From the NCBI GenBank assembly GCA_030691545.1, contig JAUYEE010000304.1:1-32678 (forward strand): a stretch of 32,678 nucleotides of DNA. The letters are read 5' to 3'. Below, piece by piece: positions 25,211-32,678 of this stretch (the first letter of the stretch is position 1; each line of letters opens with the position of its first letter). The DNA is from a bacterium. GTDB taxonomy: Bacteria > Auribacterota > JABMQX01. The position numbers and the translations under genes are program-made. The notes below the pieces were generated by a model that was not told where the DNA came from, did no database searches, and saw nothing but the letters and a program-made list of their open reading frames with translations.

Positions 25211-26205
25211 GGAGGAGCCTCCTCTTTGCCGCTGTCGCCTTCGAGGATCGTCATGAAGGCGTCCTCCAGGCTTGGGGTGCTCGTGTTGAGTTCCAGAATG
25301 CGAACCCCGTGTTCGTCGGCAAATGAAAGGAGCTGGGCCGTGGCCCGATGGACATCCGTCACCTCCAGGCGCCAGGCGCCCTCCACGAGGGAAATGGATC
25401 GCACGTCGGGGCACGCGTCGCGCAGCATTCTCTCCGACACGTCCGCAGAGAGCGTCACCGAGAGGCTTCGTGTTTTCTCCACCTGCCTGCGAATCTCCAC
25501 GGCGGTTCCTTCTGCGACGAGCCGTCCCCTGACGAGAATGAGAATTCGGTGAGAAAGCGCCTCGGCCTCCGCGAGGTTGTGGGTTGTCAAGAAAACGGTG
25601 GCGCCGTCGCGGTTGATGGTGCGGATCAAGGAGCGGAGCGCACGGGCACTCGGCACGTCCAGCCCGGCGGTAGGCTCGTCGAGAAAAACTACCTGCGGCG
25701 AGTGGATGAGCGCGGCGGCCACGGTGAGACGGCGCTTCAATCCGCGGGATAGCGCTCGAAACGGAGCGGCTGCCTTATCGCTGAGGTCGAACAGGGTCAG
25801 AAGGCTCTCTGCCCTTTCCTTCCGAGCTGTTCGAGGCAGACCGTACAACTCGCCGAGGTATTCGAGGTTACGGCGGCAGGAAAGCTCCGGATAGAGGTTG
25901 GATTCCTCCGGGACGACCCCGATTTGTTGCTTGACGCGGACAGGGTCCTCGGCGATATCCAGTCCGCAGACTCTGGCTTGCCCGGCGTCCCTGTCGAGCA
26001 ATCCGCACAGAATATTGATGGTCGTCGTCTTCCCCGCGCCATTCGGGCCAAGATAGGCAAGGATTTCCCCCGCCCGAACAGAGAAACTCACATTCGTGAG
26101 GGCGCGCGTGGCGCCGTAGCTTTTGGCAAGGTTTTGGACTTGAATCACGACATCGCGCGAGGCGGCTGTTTCCCCGCCAGTCTTTTCCTGCGTTCCTTGT
26201 CGCAC
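25207..26205 (-). CDS. ABC transporter ATP-binding protein, NatA/ABC-2 type
   Basis: 332 aa from GTG 26205, with GGAGGT 11 nt upstream. Walker A GPNGAGKTT (53-61); signature LSRGLKRR (152-159) in place of LSGGQ, as is usual for NatA-type ATPases (LSKGM); Walker B VVFLDEP; H-loop TTH. The Q-loop position reads PEE rather than a Gln, also seen in this subgroup. The last 90 residues form the DUF4162-like accessory domain. It energises the ABC-2 permease encoded next to it with a 4-nt overlap, and lies 21 bp after the MacB-type permease, so it belongs to the same transcript. Confidence 0.92.
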   Translation of the reverse strand: MRQGTQEKTGGETAASRDVVIQVQNLAKSYGATRALTNVSFSVRAGEILAYLGPNGAGKTTTINILCGLLDRDAGQARVCGLDIAEDPVRVKQQIGVVPEESNLYPELSCRRNLEYLGELYGLPRTARKERAESLLTLFDLSDKAAAPFRALSRGLKRRLTVAAALIHSPQVVFLDEPTAGLDVPSARALRSLIRTINRDGATVFLTTHNLAEAEALSHRILILVRGRLVAEGTAVEIRRQVEKTRSLSVTLSADVSERMLRDACPDVRSISLVEGAWRLEVTDVHRATAQLLSFADEHGVRILELNTSTPSLEDAFMTILEGDSGKEEAPP

Positions 26206-26226
26206 AGTCGTTTTGCACCTCCGATT

Positions 26227-27444
26227 CTATTCAGCCCTGAGAGCCTGAATCGGCTCAAGACGGGCAGCACGCATCGCTGGGTAGATGCCAAAAACCACTC
26301 CGAGCGATACCGAGAAGCCGAAGGCAATGGTTGCCGCGGGCCACGAGATGACACTTTCCCAATAGCCAAGCGCCGCGACGCCCAGGGCTATGGAGACGCC
26401 GAGCGCAACACCGACGATGCCGCCGGCGCCACCGAGGATGCTCGCCTCGACTAAGAACTGGTCCCGAATATCGCGGCGAAGGGCGCCGATGGCCCGACGT
26501 AAGCCGATTTCCCGTCTGCGCTCCCGCACCGAGATGAGCATGACGGCAAGGATGCCGATCCCCCCGACAAGGAGGGAAATCCCTGCCACACTGCTGACGA
26601 GCGTCGCCATGGAGCGGGAGATGTCCCGCTCCGTCTCCAAAAGGACGGCCTGGTTCTGAGTGGTGAAATCGTCCGGTTTGTCTCCCAGGCGGTGTCGTTG
26701 TCGCAGGAGCTCTCTGATTTCGTCTTCCGCCCGCTGCAAGGCTTCCATCTCGCGTGCCTGAACGTAAATCGTGTCCACATACGTGACGTTAAAAAGGCGG
26801 CGCATCGCGGTCTCCAAGGGGACAATAATGACATCGTCCTGGTCCACGTTATAGACGTCCGCGCCTTTGGGCGCCGTGATACCGATCACCTCGAACGGCA
26901 CGCCGCGAATCCTGAAAAGCATCCCCACGGGGTCCACGTCTCCAAAGAGATTCTCCACCACCGTGGGACCGAGCACTGCGACGCGTCGTTGAGCGCGGCT
27001 CTCATCCGGGTCGAAGAGGCGACCGTGAGCAGCGGAAATGTTGCGGATGCGAAAGCCCTCCGTCCTCATCCCAAGGACGTTCGTGTTGCTCGTCTCGGAT
27101 TCCCACCGCGCGGAGAGCTTTCTGCTTGTGGCGGGAGCGGCGAGAGCAACCGACGGGCATTCTTGAAGGATGGCGTCAGCGTCGTCAGGGACAAGGGTGG
27201 TGGAAGTGCTGGTCTGGCGTTGCCGACCCGCGATAATGCGTATTTGTCCGGCATTCACGACAATCAGATTCGTGCCCATGTCCCGAATGCGATCGAGAAT
27301 TCGCTTTTCCGCTCCGCGCCCCACAGAAACCATGAGCACAACCGCCCCTACGCCTATGACAATGCCTATCACGCTCAGGAGCGTGCGCAGCTTATGCGCG
27401 GCGAGGATGTCATACGAGAGGGCGATGTTCTTCGAGAACTTCAT
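26227..27444 (-). CDS. MacB-type ABC transporter permease 2
   Basis: 405 aa; the ATG overlaps the stop of permease 1 by 4 nt (ATGA). The fold is that of MacB/FtsX permeases: one N-terminal membrane helix (about 20-42; TLLSVIGIVIGVGAVV), a large periplasmic domain (about 45-275), three C-terminal helices, the coupling block ERRREIGLRRAIGA and the closing YPAMRAARLEPIQALR. It has no ATPase domain of its own. It most likely forms a heterodimer with permease 1, powered by the ATPase at 28646. Such systems extract lipids or drive substrates through a TolC channel; the substrate is unknown. Confidence 0.9.
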   Translation of the reverse strand: MKFSKNIALSYDILAAHKLRTLLSVIGIVIGVGAVVLMVSVGRGAEKRILDRIRDMGTNLIVVNAGQIRIIAGRQRQTSTSTTLVPDDADAILQECPSVALAAPATSRKLSARWESETSNTNVLGMRTEGFRIRNISAAHGRLFDPDESRAQRRVAVLGPTVVENLFGDVDPVGMLFRIRGVPFEVIGITAPKGADVYNVDQDDVIIVPLETAMRRLFNVTYVDTIYVQAREMEALQRAEDEIRELLRQRHRLGDKPDDFTTQNQAVLLETERDISRSMATLVSSVAGISLLVGGIGILAVMLISVRERRREIGLRRAIGALRRDIRDQFLVEASILGGAGGIVGVALGVSIALGVAALGYWESVISWPAATIAFGFSVSLGVVFGIYPAMRAARLEPIQALRAE

Positions 27445-28649
27445 CTCAACGCCTCGACGGGGTGAAGTTTAGCCGCCTTGCGAGCGGGCTGCACGCCAAA
27501 GAACGTCCCCACGAGCAGCGCAAAGGCAACCCCGAGTGCGAAGGGTTGCCATGAAAGGACGACCGGTCTGCTTTGCACCTGTGCCAGAACCTGGCACACG
27601 CCAAATCCGATCCCGCTGCCAAGGAGCATGCCGACAAACGTCACGGCGAGGGACTCCGTCAGAAATTGAGCGAAAACATCCTTTTGAGCGGCGCCCACGG
27701 CCCGCCTCAGCCCGATCTCTTTGGTGCGCTCGCTCACGGAAATAAGCAGGATGTTCATCATCACAATGCCGCCGACGATGAGGCTGAGCGCCGCGAGAGC
27801 GATGAGGAGGGCGGAGAGTGTCCTCGAGGCGCCTCTAGCCAACTGCGCGATGACCATCGCGGTGATGATGCGAAAGTCGTCTTCCCGTGGCGGCGTGATG
27901 TGGTGGCGCTCCCGCATGAGTGCGCGGACCTGCTCAGCTTGTTTGGACATCAGGGACGGGTCTTCGGTGATCATGCGGATGGCGCCGATGTGGTCCACGT
28001 TCATCACCCGCCGCATAGCCGTCGTAATGGGCAGGATCACGCGGTTATCGAAGTCGCCGCCCTCGGGGCTGGCGCCACGCCTCTCGAGGATTCCTTTGAC
28101 AAAAAGGCTGACTGTATTGATGTAAATGCGCTGCCCGATTGGGTCCTCTCCCCCGAAAAGCTCGCGTTTTACCGTTTGGCCGATGAGGCAGACGCGCGCC
28201 ATCGTAGCGACATCATCGTCCAAAATCTCTTCTCCGGCAACCGTGTACCAATTCCATGCGGCATGCCAACTCGGCTCGACTCCCCACACCACCGAAGAGG
28301 TCTGGTTCGCGTCGCGCGTCGCGCTCATTCGAAAATTCCAGGCCATAGGCGTCACCGTCTCCAGGCCCGCGATTTGCTCTCGAACTGCCTCGGCGTCCTG
28401 AAGGGTAAGGGTCGTCACGGACATATCTGGCGGAGGCAGGTCCTTGCCTCCCCCCGCGATGAGCATGATAGCGCGGGGGCCGAACGTGTTGACCCGCTTC
28501 ATCACCATTTTTTCCGTTCCCTTGCCCATGGCCATAATGACGGTGAGGGCGGCGATCCCCACGATGGTCCCCGCCATCATGAAGAAGGTCCGCAATCTGT
28601 GGGCAAACAGGGCGCCAAAGCCCTCCCTGGCGATTCTCAACAATCTCAT
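27441..28649 (-). CDS. MacB-type ABC transporter permease 1
   Basis: 402 aa; the ATG overlaps the upstream ATPase stop by 4 nt. Same architecture as permease 2: N-terminal helix (about 18-42), periplasmic MacB_PCD domain (about 45-275), helices near 280-310, 330-357 and 367-390, the coupling block ERTKEIGLRRAVGA and the end PARKAAKLHPVEALR. The two permeases are clearly related but well diverged in the periplasmic part, which suggests an old duplication and a heterodimer. It works in the inner membrane with the separate ATPase. Confidence 0.9.
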   Translation of the reverse strand: MRLLRIAREGFGALFAHRLRTFFMMAGTIVGIAALTVIMAMGKGTEKMVMKRVNTFGPRAIMLIAGGGKDLPPPDMSVTTLTLQDAEAVREQIAGLETVTPMAWNFRMSATRDANQTSSVVWGVEPSWHAAWNWYTVAGEEILDDDVATMARVCLIGQTVKRELFGGEDPIGQRIYINTVSLFVKGILERRGASPEGGDFDNRVILPITTAMRRVMNVDHIGAIRMITEDPSLMSKQAEQVRALMRERHHITPPREDDFRIITAMVIAQLARGASRTLSALLIALAALSLIVGGIVMMNILLISVSERTKEIGLRRAVGAAQKDVFAQFLTESLAVTFVGMLLGSGIGFGVCQVLAQVQSRPVVLSWQPFALGVAFALLVGTFFGVQPARKAAKLHPVEALR

Positions 28650-29380
28650 GATGTCTCCTCCTCTTCCGACAGCGTGCGAAGCTCTTCCTCAGCATCTCGT
28701 GGTTGGGGCACGACGCGGTCTTCCGCGACCGTGCCGTCCTTCAGCAAGATAATTCTATCGGCGTGTTCGGCTACGGTCAGGTCGTGGGTCACCATGATGA
28801 TGGTGCGGCCTTGGCGGTAAAGTCGCTTGAAGATGGCGAGGACTTCCAGTCCGCTCTTTCTGTCCAGGTTTCCGGTGGGTTCATCGGCAAGAATGACCGT
28901 CGGGTCAGTGATTAGCGCCCGGGCGATGGCCACTCGCTGTTGCTCTCCGCCGGACAGCTCGTTGGACCTGTACTCCATACGATGGGTCAGACCAACGGCG
29001 CCCAGGGCACCTTTCGCTCGTTGTTCGGCATCTCCCGGATACGCCTCCGCATAGATGAGCGGCAGCGTTACGTTCTTCAGCGCGGTTGCACGTTCCAGCA
29101 AATGGAACTGCTGAAAGACGAACCCGATCTTTCGGTTGCGCAGGCGGGAAAGGCTATCGTCGTCCAGATTGACCATGTCCGTACCGTCGAGGCGATAATG
29201 CCCGGCACTGGGCTTGTCGAGACATCCGAGGATGTTCATGAGCGTGGACTTGCCGGTGCCCGAGGCGCCCATAATGGCGACGTACTCGCCCGCCTCGATA
29301 TGGAAGGATACTCCCTTGAGCACGGGCGTTGTTACGGACCCGGTATCGTAGGTCTTCTCAATGTCCTCCAGTTTGATCAT
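28646..29380 (-). CDS. ABC transporter ATP-binding protein, MacB/LolD type
   Basis: 244 aa from ATG 29380, with GGGAGG just upstream; the longer frame to 29533 overlaps the adaptor gene and is not used. Walker [10 protein letters not shown] (38-46), Q-loop FVFQQFHLL, signature LSGGEQQRV (142-150), Walker B VILADEP (162-168), then TGNLD and VTHD, all canonical for the LolD/MacB group. It powers the two MacB-type permeases, being separate rather than fused as in Escherichia coli MacB. The C-terminal tail is very acidic ([14 protein letters not shown]). It is 10 bp after the adaptor stop and overlaps permease 1 by 4 nt. Confidence 0.94.
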   Translation of the reverse strand: MIKLEDIEKTYDTGSVTTPVLKGVSFHIEAGEYVAIMGASGTGKSTLMNILGCLDKPSAGHYRLDGTDMVNLDDDSLSRLRNRKIGFVFQQFHLLERATALKNVTLPLIYAEAYPGDAEQRAKGALGAVGLTHRMEYRSNELSGGEQQRVAIARALITDPTVILADEPTGNLDRKSGLEVLAIFKRLYRQGRTIIMVTHDLTVAEHADRIILLKDGTVAEDRVVPQPRDAEEELRTLSEEEETS

Positions 29381-29390
29381 ACGTCCTCCC

Positions 29391-30620
29391 TTATGGTCTC
29401 GCGGATTCGGGATGGGGTGGTTCGAGAAGCACCAAGTCCCCCTCCTCCAGTCCCGCCACGACTTCGACCCACTGACCGTCCCTCCAGCCAACGGCGACTT
29501 CCCGCTGCTGTGGTTGATCATTAACAAGAACATAAACGACGCTCTTGCCGCGCTCCCTCCTGAGAGCTTTTACGGGGACTGCGAGCAGATTCTCGCGAGC
29601 CTCGAGGAAAATCGTGACGCTGGCGGTCATTTCCGGTCTGAGGAAGCCGTGGTAGGCGGTAGTGATTTCGATGACAACGTCGTAGTTTACGACATTCTCC
29701 AAGACAACCGCCTTCGGGTAAATTGCCGCGACCTTGCCCTCGAATTCTCGGGCAGGGAACGCGTCCACCGTGAAGACGGCATGCTGCCCCTCCTTGACCT
29801 TGCCTATGTCCACCTCGTCAACAAAGGCGTCCACCTGGAGCCGTTTCAAGTCAATGATGGTGACGAACGTGGGCGCGTTGAGGCCGGCAGCGACTGTCTC
29901 ACCTTCCTGCGTCGAGACGGAACCGATGACCCCTAAAATGGGTGCGGTGATCGTCGCGTAGGACAACTGCACTTTCGAGTTGGCCAGCGCTGCCTTTGCA
30001 CGCTGGACCTCAGCCCGCCCCTGCTTGAGCTCCTCGGCGTATCGTATCTGAGTCAGTTCAAGCGCCTTTCGGGTAGATGAGAGCTGGGCTTCGGCGACCA
30101 ACAACTGCTCTTGCGCCTGATCACCCGCCTGGAGAGAGGTGAAATTCTGCTTGAGCAAATCGTCCTGCCGCACAAGCTCCTTCTGAGCAAGAGCCACCGT
30201 CGCGTCCCACTTGGTGACGTCCGCTTCAGCTTTCTCTATCTCGACGGGGAGGAGGGCTTGCGCAGCCGAGAGTTTTCCCTCAGCGATGTCCAGTTCTGCC
30301 TGGCGCTGCGCGACCATTGCCTTCAGGTCGGCTTTCTCCAGGTCGGCGATGGCATCTCCTTTTTCGACGACGGCCCCGACGTTCGTGTGAAGGACTTCGA
30401 CCTTGCCGGAGACTCTTGCGCCGACACGGACTTCCGCTCCCACCTGGGGCTTGACGGCGCCAGTGGCGAGTACTGTGGATGTGAAAGTTCGCCGGGCAAC
30501 GCTATACGTCGCCGGGCCTTGGTCGCCTGAGCGACGACCACGCGCAAACCACAGGAGGCTCAGGACCGCTCCTGCGGCGACCAGCAAGAGAACGAGAATC
30601 GTCTTCGGCTTTCGTTTCAA
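29391..30620 (-). CDS. Periplasmic adaptor (HlyD/MacA-type membrane fusion protein)
   Basis: 409 aa from TTG 30620. This start is chosen because it overlaps the TolC-gene stop by 4 nt (TTGA), as the other junctions of the operon do; longer frames run into the TolC gene. A single N-terminal membrane helix (about 8-26) anchors it in the inner membrane. A biotinyl-lipoyl half-motif (VGARVSGKVEVLHTNVG) is followed by a long alpha-helical hairpin (about 95-215, rich in Ala, Glu and Gln), the second lipoyl half (APILGVIGSVS), and beta-barrel and membrane-proximal domains. It should bridge the MacB-type transporter to the TolC-like duct; it may also serve the ABC-2 unit. Confidence 0.93.
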   Translation of the reverse strand: MKRKPKTILVLLLVAAGAVLSLLWFARGRRSGDQGPATYSVARRTFTSTVLATGAVKPQVGAEVRVGARVSGKVEVLHTNVGAVVEKGDAIADLEKADLKAMVAQRQAELDIAEGKLSAAQALLPVEIEKAEADVTKWDATVALAQKELVRQDDLLKQNFTSLQAGDQAQEQLLVAEAQLSSTRKALELTQIRYAEELKQGRAEVQRAKAALANSKVQLSYATITAPILGVIGSVSTQEGETVAAGLNAPTFVTIIDLKRLQVDAFVDEVDIGKVKEGQHAVFTVDAFPAREFEGKVAAIYPKAVVLENVVNYDVVIEITTAYHGFLRPEMTASVTIFLEARENLLAVPVKALRRERGKSVVYVLVNDQPQQREVAVGWRDGQWVEVVAGLEEGDLVLLEPPHPESARP

Positions 30621-32056
30621 CGCCCACCCCCCCTCTCCGTGACGGCATTCATGGGCTCGGCGGCCATCTGCCCGATCGCGCGCCTGAGGCGCGCTCTCGC
30701 CACGTGCCAATCGAGGTCAGCTTGTACTCTGCGGGTGTTGGCAGCCGTTCGGGCAGTCTGTGCGTCAATGAGCTCGATGATGGAGCCGGCGCCGGTTCGA
30801 TATTCCGCCTCGGCCGCACGCGCGCTTTCCTCGGCGCTCGCTACTAATTTTCCCGCCGCGTCTATTGCCTGATCTGCCTCAACAACGCGGGAATAGGCGG
30901 TCCATACCTCCAGTTCCACCCCGCGAAGAAGCTCCGCGTGGTCGCTGATGGTTTTGTCGAGGTCGTATTTCGCTCTTCGAACCTGATAGGCGCGTTCGAA
31001 TCCGGAGAAAATGGGAAGACTCATACCAACAGCGACCGCCCATGCCTCGCGGTCGTCCTCGAGCTCGCGGTCTTGCCACCCGTAGCTGGCGTTGGAGGTC
31101 AACACCGGCCAGTAGCGTGCCTGAGCCGCTTTCACTTCTGCGCGTTTTCCCTCGACCTGCGCCAGGGCACTTTGCAGTTCGGGCCGGTTCCTCGCCGCCT
31201 CGTTCAGAAAGCCGTAGATGTCCGATAGGTTCTGTTCATTGGTCTGCTTCGGGAGGTCCGCGATCTCGAAGGATTCGGAGACGCTCAAGCCCATGGCGCT
31301 GGAGAGGCGGCCGCGAGCAATTTGAACGGCGCTTCGCGCTCGAACCAGCTCCAGGTCTGCCGCAGCCTTTTCGGTCTCGCCTTTTAATACGTCCGAACGG
31401 GCAACCACGCCCGCGGCATGCCGGGCCTCGGCAAGCTCCACGTGGGATTGCGCCTGTTTAACGGCCTCCTCCGCCACCTTCATGCTCGACCTATCAGCGA
31501 GCGACTCGTAGTACGCCTCCTCGACGCTCAGCGCCACGTCTTGAAGTGTCGCGTTGTGGTGGAAATTCGCTGCCAAAAGGTCGGCTTCTGCACCCCGCAC
31601 CCGCGAAGAACGGGCTCCCCCGTCGAACAGGAGGTAACCGAACCCAATGCCCGCGTCAAAGGCGTTCCCCGGTCCCCGCTGTGCCTCTCGGTCAAGCAAC
31701 GCAGGGTCCGCGCGTCTCGCCTCGGAGGTTAGGTCCACGCTTGGGAAAAAAGCCGCTTGTTTCTCACCGACCGTCGCAGCGGCGGACAAGCTCGACAACC
31801 ACGAACTGCGGGTTCGGGGGTTTCGCTCCAACGCAATCCTTACGCACTGCGCGAGCGTGAGTGGGCCGTCTTGCGTGTCCCGCAGCGATGGCCGGACCGG
31901 TCGTGAAGGCACAGCCGCAGCGGGTCCACGCGCGAGGAAGGGAGTTGTCGGCGACGCTGGCGTCCGTCGCGCTTCATCCCAGGGATGCATCCCTGCGCAA
32001 CCCGCGAGCATGCCGACGAGCACCAATACAAGGGTACTTGATAGCTGTCTTAACAT
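30617..32056 (-). CDS. TolC-family outer-membrane lipoprotein
   Basis: 479 aa from ATG 32056, with GGGAGG 4 nt upstream. A lipoprotein signal has lipobox LAGC (Cys20), as in OprM/NodT-type exit ducts. Two outer-membrane-efflux-protein repeats are visible: LTLAQCVRIALERNP (about 67-81) starts the first, and the second half begins near NRPELQSALAQVEGKRAEV. Long helices rich in Ala, Glu and Arg form the periplasmic tunnel; short beta segments (AFDAGIGFGYLLFDGG, AWAVAVGMSLPIFSG) form the barrel strands. It is the first gene of the export operon. Confidence 0.93.
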   Translation of the reverse strand: MLRQLSSTLVLVLVGMLAGCAGMHPWDEARRTPASPTTPFLARGPAAAVPSRPVRPSLRDTQDGPLTLAQCVRIALERNPRTRSSWLSSLSAAATVGEKQAAFFPSVDLTSEARRADPALLDREAQRGPGNAFDAGIGFGYLLFDGGARSSRVRGAEADLLAANFHHNATLQDVALSVEEAYYESLADRSSMKVAEEAVKQAQSHVELAEARHAAGVVARSDVLKGETEKAAADLELVRARSAVQIARGRLSSAMGLSVSESFEIADLPKQTNEQNLSDIYGFLNEAARNRPELQSALAQVEGKRAEVKAAQARYWPVLTSNASYGWQDRELEDDREAWAVAVGMSLPIFSGFERAYQVRRAKYDLDKTISDHAELLRGVELEVWTAYSRVVEADQAIDAAGKLVASAEESARAAEAEYRTGAGSIIELIDAQTARTAANTRRVQADLDWHVARARLRRAIGQMAAEPMNAVTERGGGR

Positions 32057-32267
32057 TTTCCTCCCTCTCCCATTCGCGGGCCGCTCCTGGCCACAAGGCC
32101 ACACCACGCCCTTCCCGACACGACTGTCACTGCGGCAACAGCACACAGACGGCAGACAGCGTAGGGGCAGTTGTACGATTTCATTCCATGACGGATTGCG
32201 CACGCCCGCTCTATCCTCATTCCGTTCCAAGCCGGAGGCTGGTCGTCAGGCGGCTCAAGACAGGAAA

Positions 32268-32405
32268 TCACTTCCTTTCGTCAGATGAAACACACGGGTG
32301 TTCTTTCACGTCTCCGTGGCACTTTTTTACTTGCTCCGGGGAGCATTCCTCGGGCATGCCTTTCAATTCCTCTGGTTTCTGACAGGTCTTCTTTTCCTGA
32401 CACAT
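32268..32405 (-). CDS. 45-aa cysteine-rich protein overlapping the arsR-like gene
   Basis: A short gene with a perfect context: AAGGAG (32418-32413), 7 nt, then ATG 32405. The protein begins MCQEKKTCQKPEELKG and continues with PEECSPEQVKKCHGDVKEHPC. It has five Cys (2, 8, 21, 29, 38) and two His among Lys and Glu, no hydrophobic segment and no signal peptide. This looks like a cytoplasmic metal- or thiol-binding microprotein. I believe similar sequences (KPE-x-LKG, CSPEQ, KKCHGD, EHPC) occur beside ArsR-type regulators elsewhere, but this is from memory. It overlaps the 3' end of the regulator gene by 43 nt and precedes the export operon by 211 nt. Confidence 0.75.
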   Translation of the reverse strand: MCQEKKTCQKPEELKGMPEECSPEQVKKCHGDVKEHPCVSSDERK

Positions 32406-32678
32406 AGCGTCTCTCCTTTGCGTTTCGACTTACCCCAGTCCGCGTGGGTTTCTCGTTGTTCGACTCGTTCGCTTAAGAACCTCGCAGTCGCTTCCTCCCA
32501 CTTTGCCAGGGTCTTGCGGTTGAGGTGGTAGTGGACGTAGTAACCACGTTTTTCCGGAATGACAAGGTCGGCATCGCGGAGGATGCGAAGATGTTGCGAA
32601 ACTGCCCCCTGGGTCACGCCCAACCGCGCAGAGATAGCACCCACGCAGAGGTCCCGAGTCCTGAGAAGCTGGATGATG
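32363..32678 (-). CDS. ArsR-family winged-helix regulator (5' end outside window)
   Basis: The frame is open to the window edge; 104 residues are visible. A GTG at 32644 is internal, because the upstream residues IIQLLRTRDLCV are a normal ArsR helix. The recognition helix is VTQGAVSQHLRILRDADLV and the wing is KRGYYVHYHLN, all typical. The As(III)-type ELCVCD motif is not present: only DLCVG is seen, so the inducer is unclear. A basic C-terminal tail of about 40 residues (KSKRKGETLCVRKRR) is unusual; its last 14 codons overlap the Cys-rich gene. By position it probably controls that gene and the export operon. Confidence 0.88.
   Translation of the reverse strand, partial: IIQLLRTRDLCVGAISARLGVTQGAVSQHLRILRDADLVIPEKRGYYVHYHLNRKTLAKWEEATARFLSERVEQRETHADWGKSKRKGETLCVRKRRPVRNQRN

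Noticed and set aside
27573..28820. 415-aa open frame antisense to permease 1
   Set aside because: Composition is His/Arg/Asp-rich shadow coding; the opposite strand is a clear MacB-type permease.

Overview
The window looks like chromosomal DNA (roughly 55-60% G+C by eye) from an environmental, polymer-degrading Gram-negative bacterium of the PVC / Hydrogenedentota / Sumerlaeota type. This placement is inference. It rests on a Tat-exported sulfatase, a ceramidase-like hydrolase, a GH172/DUF2961 protein and a Gfo/Idh/MocA oxidoreductase in one region; on Tat-exported DUF362 and aldo/keto-reductase-like proteins; on secreted proteins with tails reading YYRV or FYRV; and on a TolC-type outer-membrane lipoprotein. 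Shine-Dalgarno sites are strong, and several starts are moved downstream of the longest reading frame because of them. I saw no rRNA, tRNA, CRISPR array, prophage or insertion sequence.

Layout. 1-608: 3' end of a secreted beta-rich protein, then a clear terminator. 812-3638: a heparan N-sulfatase-like sulfatase (+) facing a neutral-ceramidase-like hydrolase (-). 3831-11088: a promoter, a structured leader and one giant secreted mosaic gene (about 2317 aa) with four ConA-like modules, a YVTN propeller, a Kelch propeller, an Ig-like module and a C-terminal gingipain-like (clan CD) peptidase domain. 11532-15873: a sodium:solute symporter, a small lipoprotein, a Gfo/Idh/MocA oxidoreductase and a convergent GH172-like protein. 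16345-19425: less familiar genes, namely a helical secreted protein, an acidic coiled-coil secreted protein, a possible broken NTF2-like ORF and a tiny zinc-ribbon protein. 19511-24349: a secreted clan GH-A-like glycosidase behind a Tat aldo/keto-reductase-like gene (one operon with its own promoter), and a Tat DUF362 gene.

24479-32678 (minus strand) is the most coherent system: an ArsR-type regulator, an overlapping 45-aa cysteine-rich protein, then a tightly packed seven-gene export operon. The operon encodes a TolC-like lipoprotein, a periplasmic adaptor, a MacB/LolD-type ATPase, two MacB-type permeases, a NatA-type ATPase and an ABC-2 permease. Four of its six junctions are 4-nt stop/start overlaps, so two different ABC transporter classes appear to be translationally linked to one envelope-spanning exit duct.

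Most intergenic regions are short. Several longer ones carry palindromic, REP-like DNA: CTTCAG-loop hairpins at 16010-16107, a GC-rich hairpin cluster at 22942-23088, and a dispersed GGGACGCCTGC element at 11384 and 24444. Five sigma-70-like promoters with 16-17-nt spacers are called by eye.
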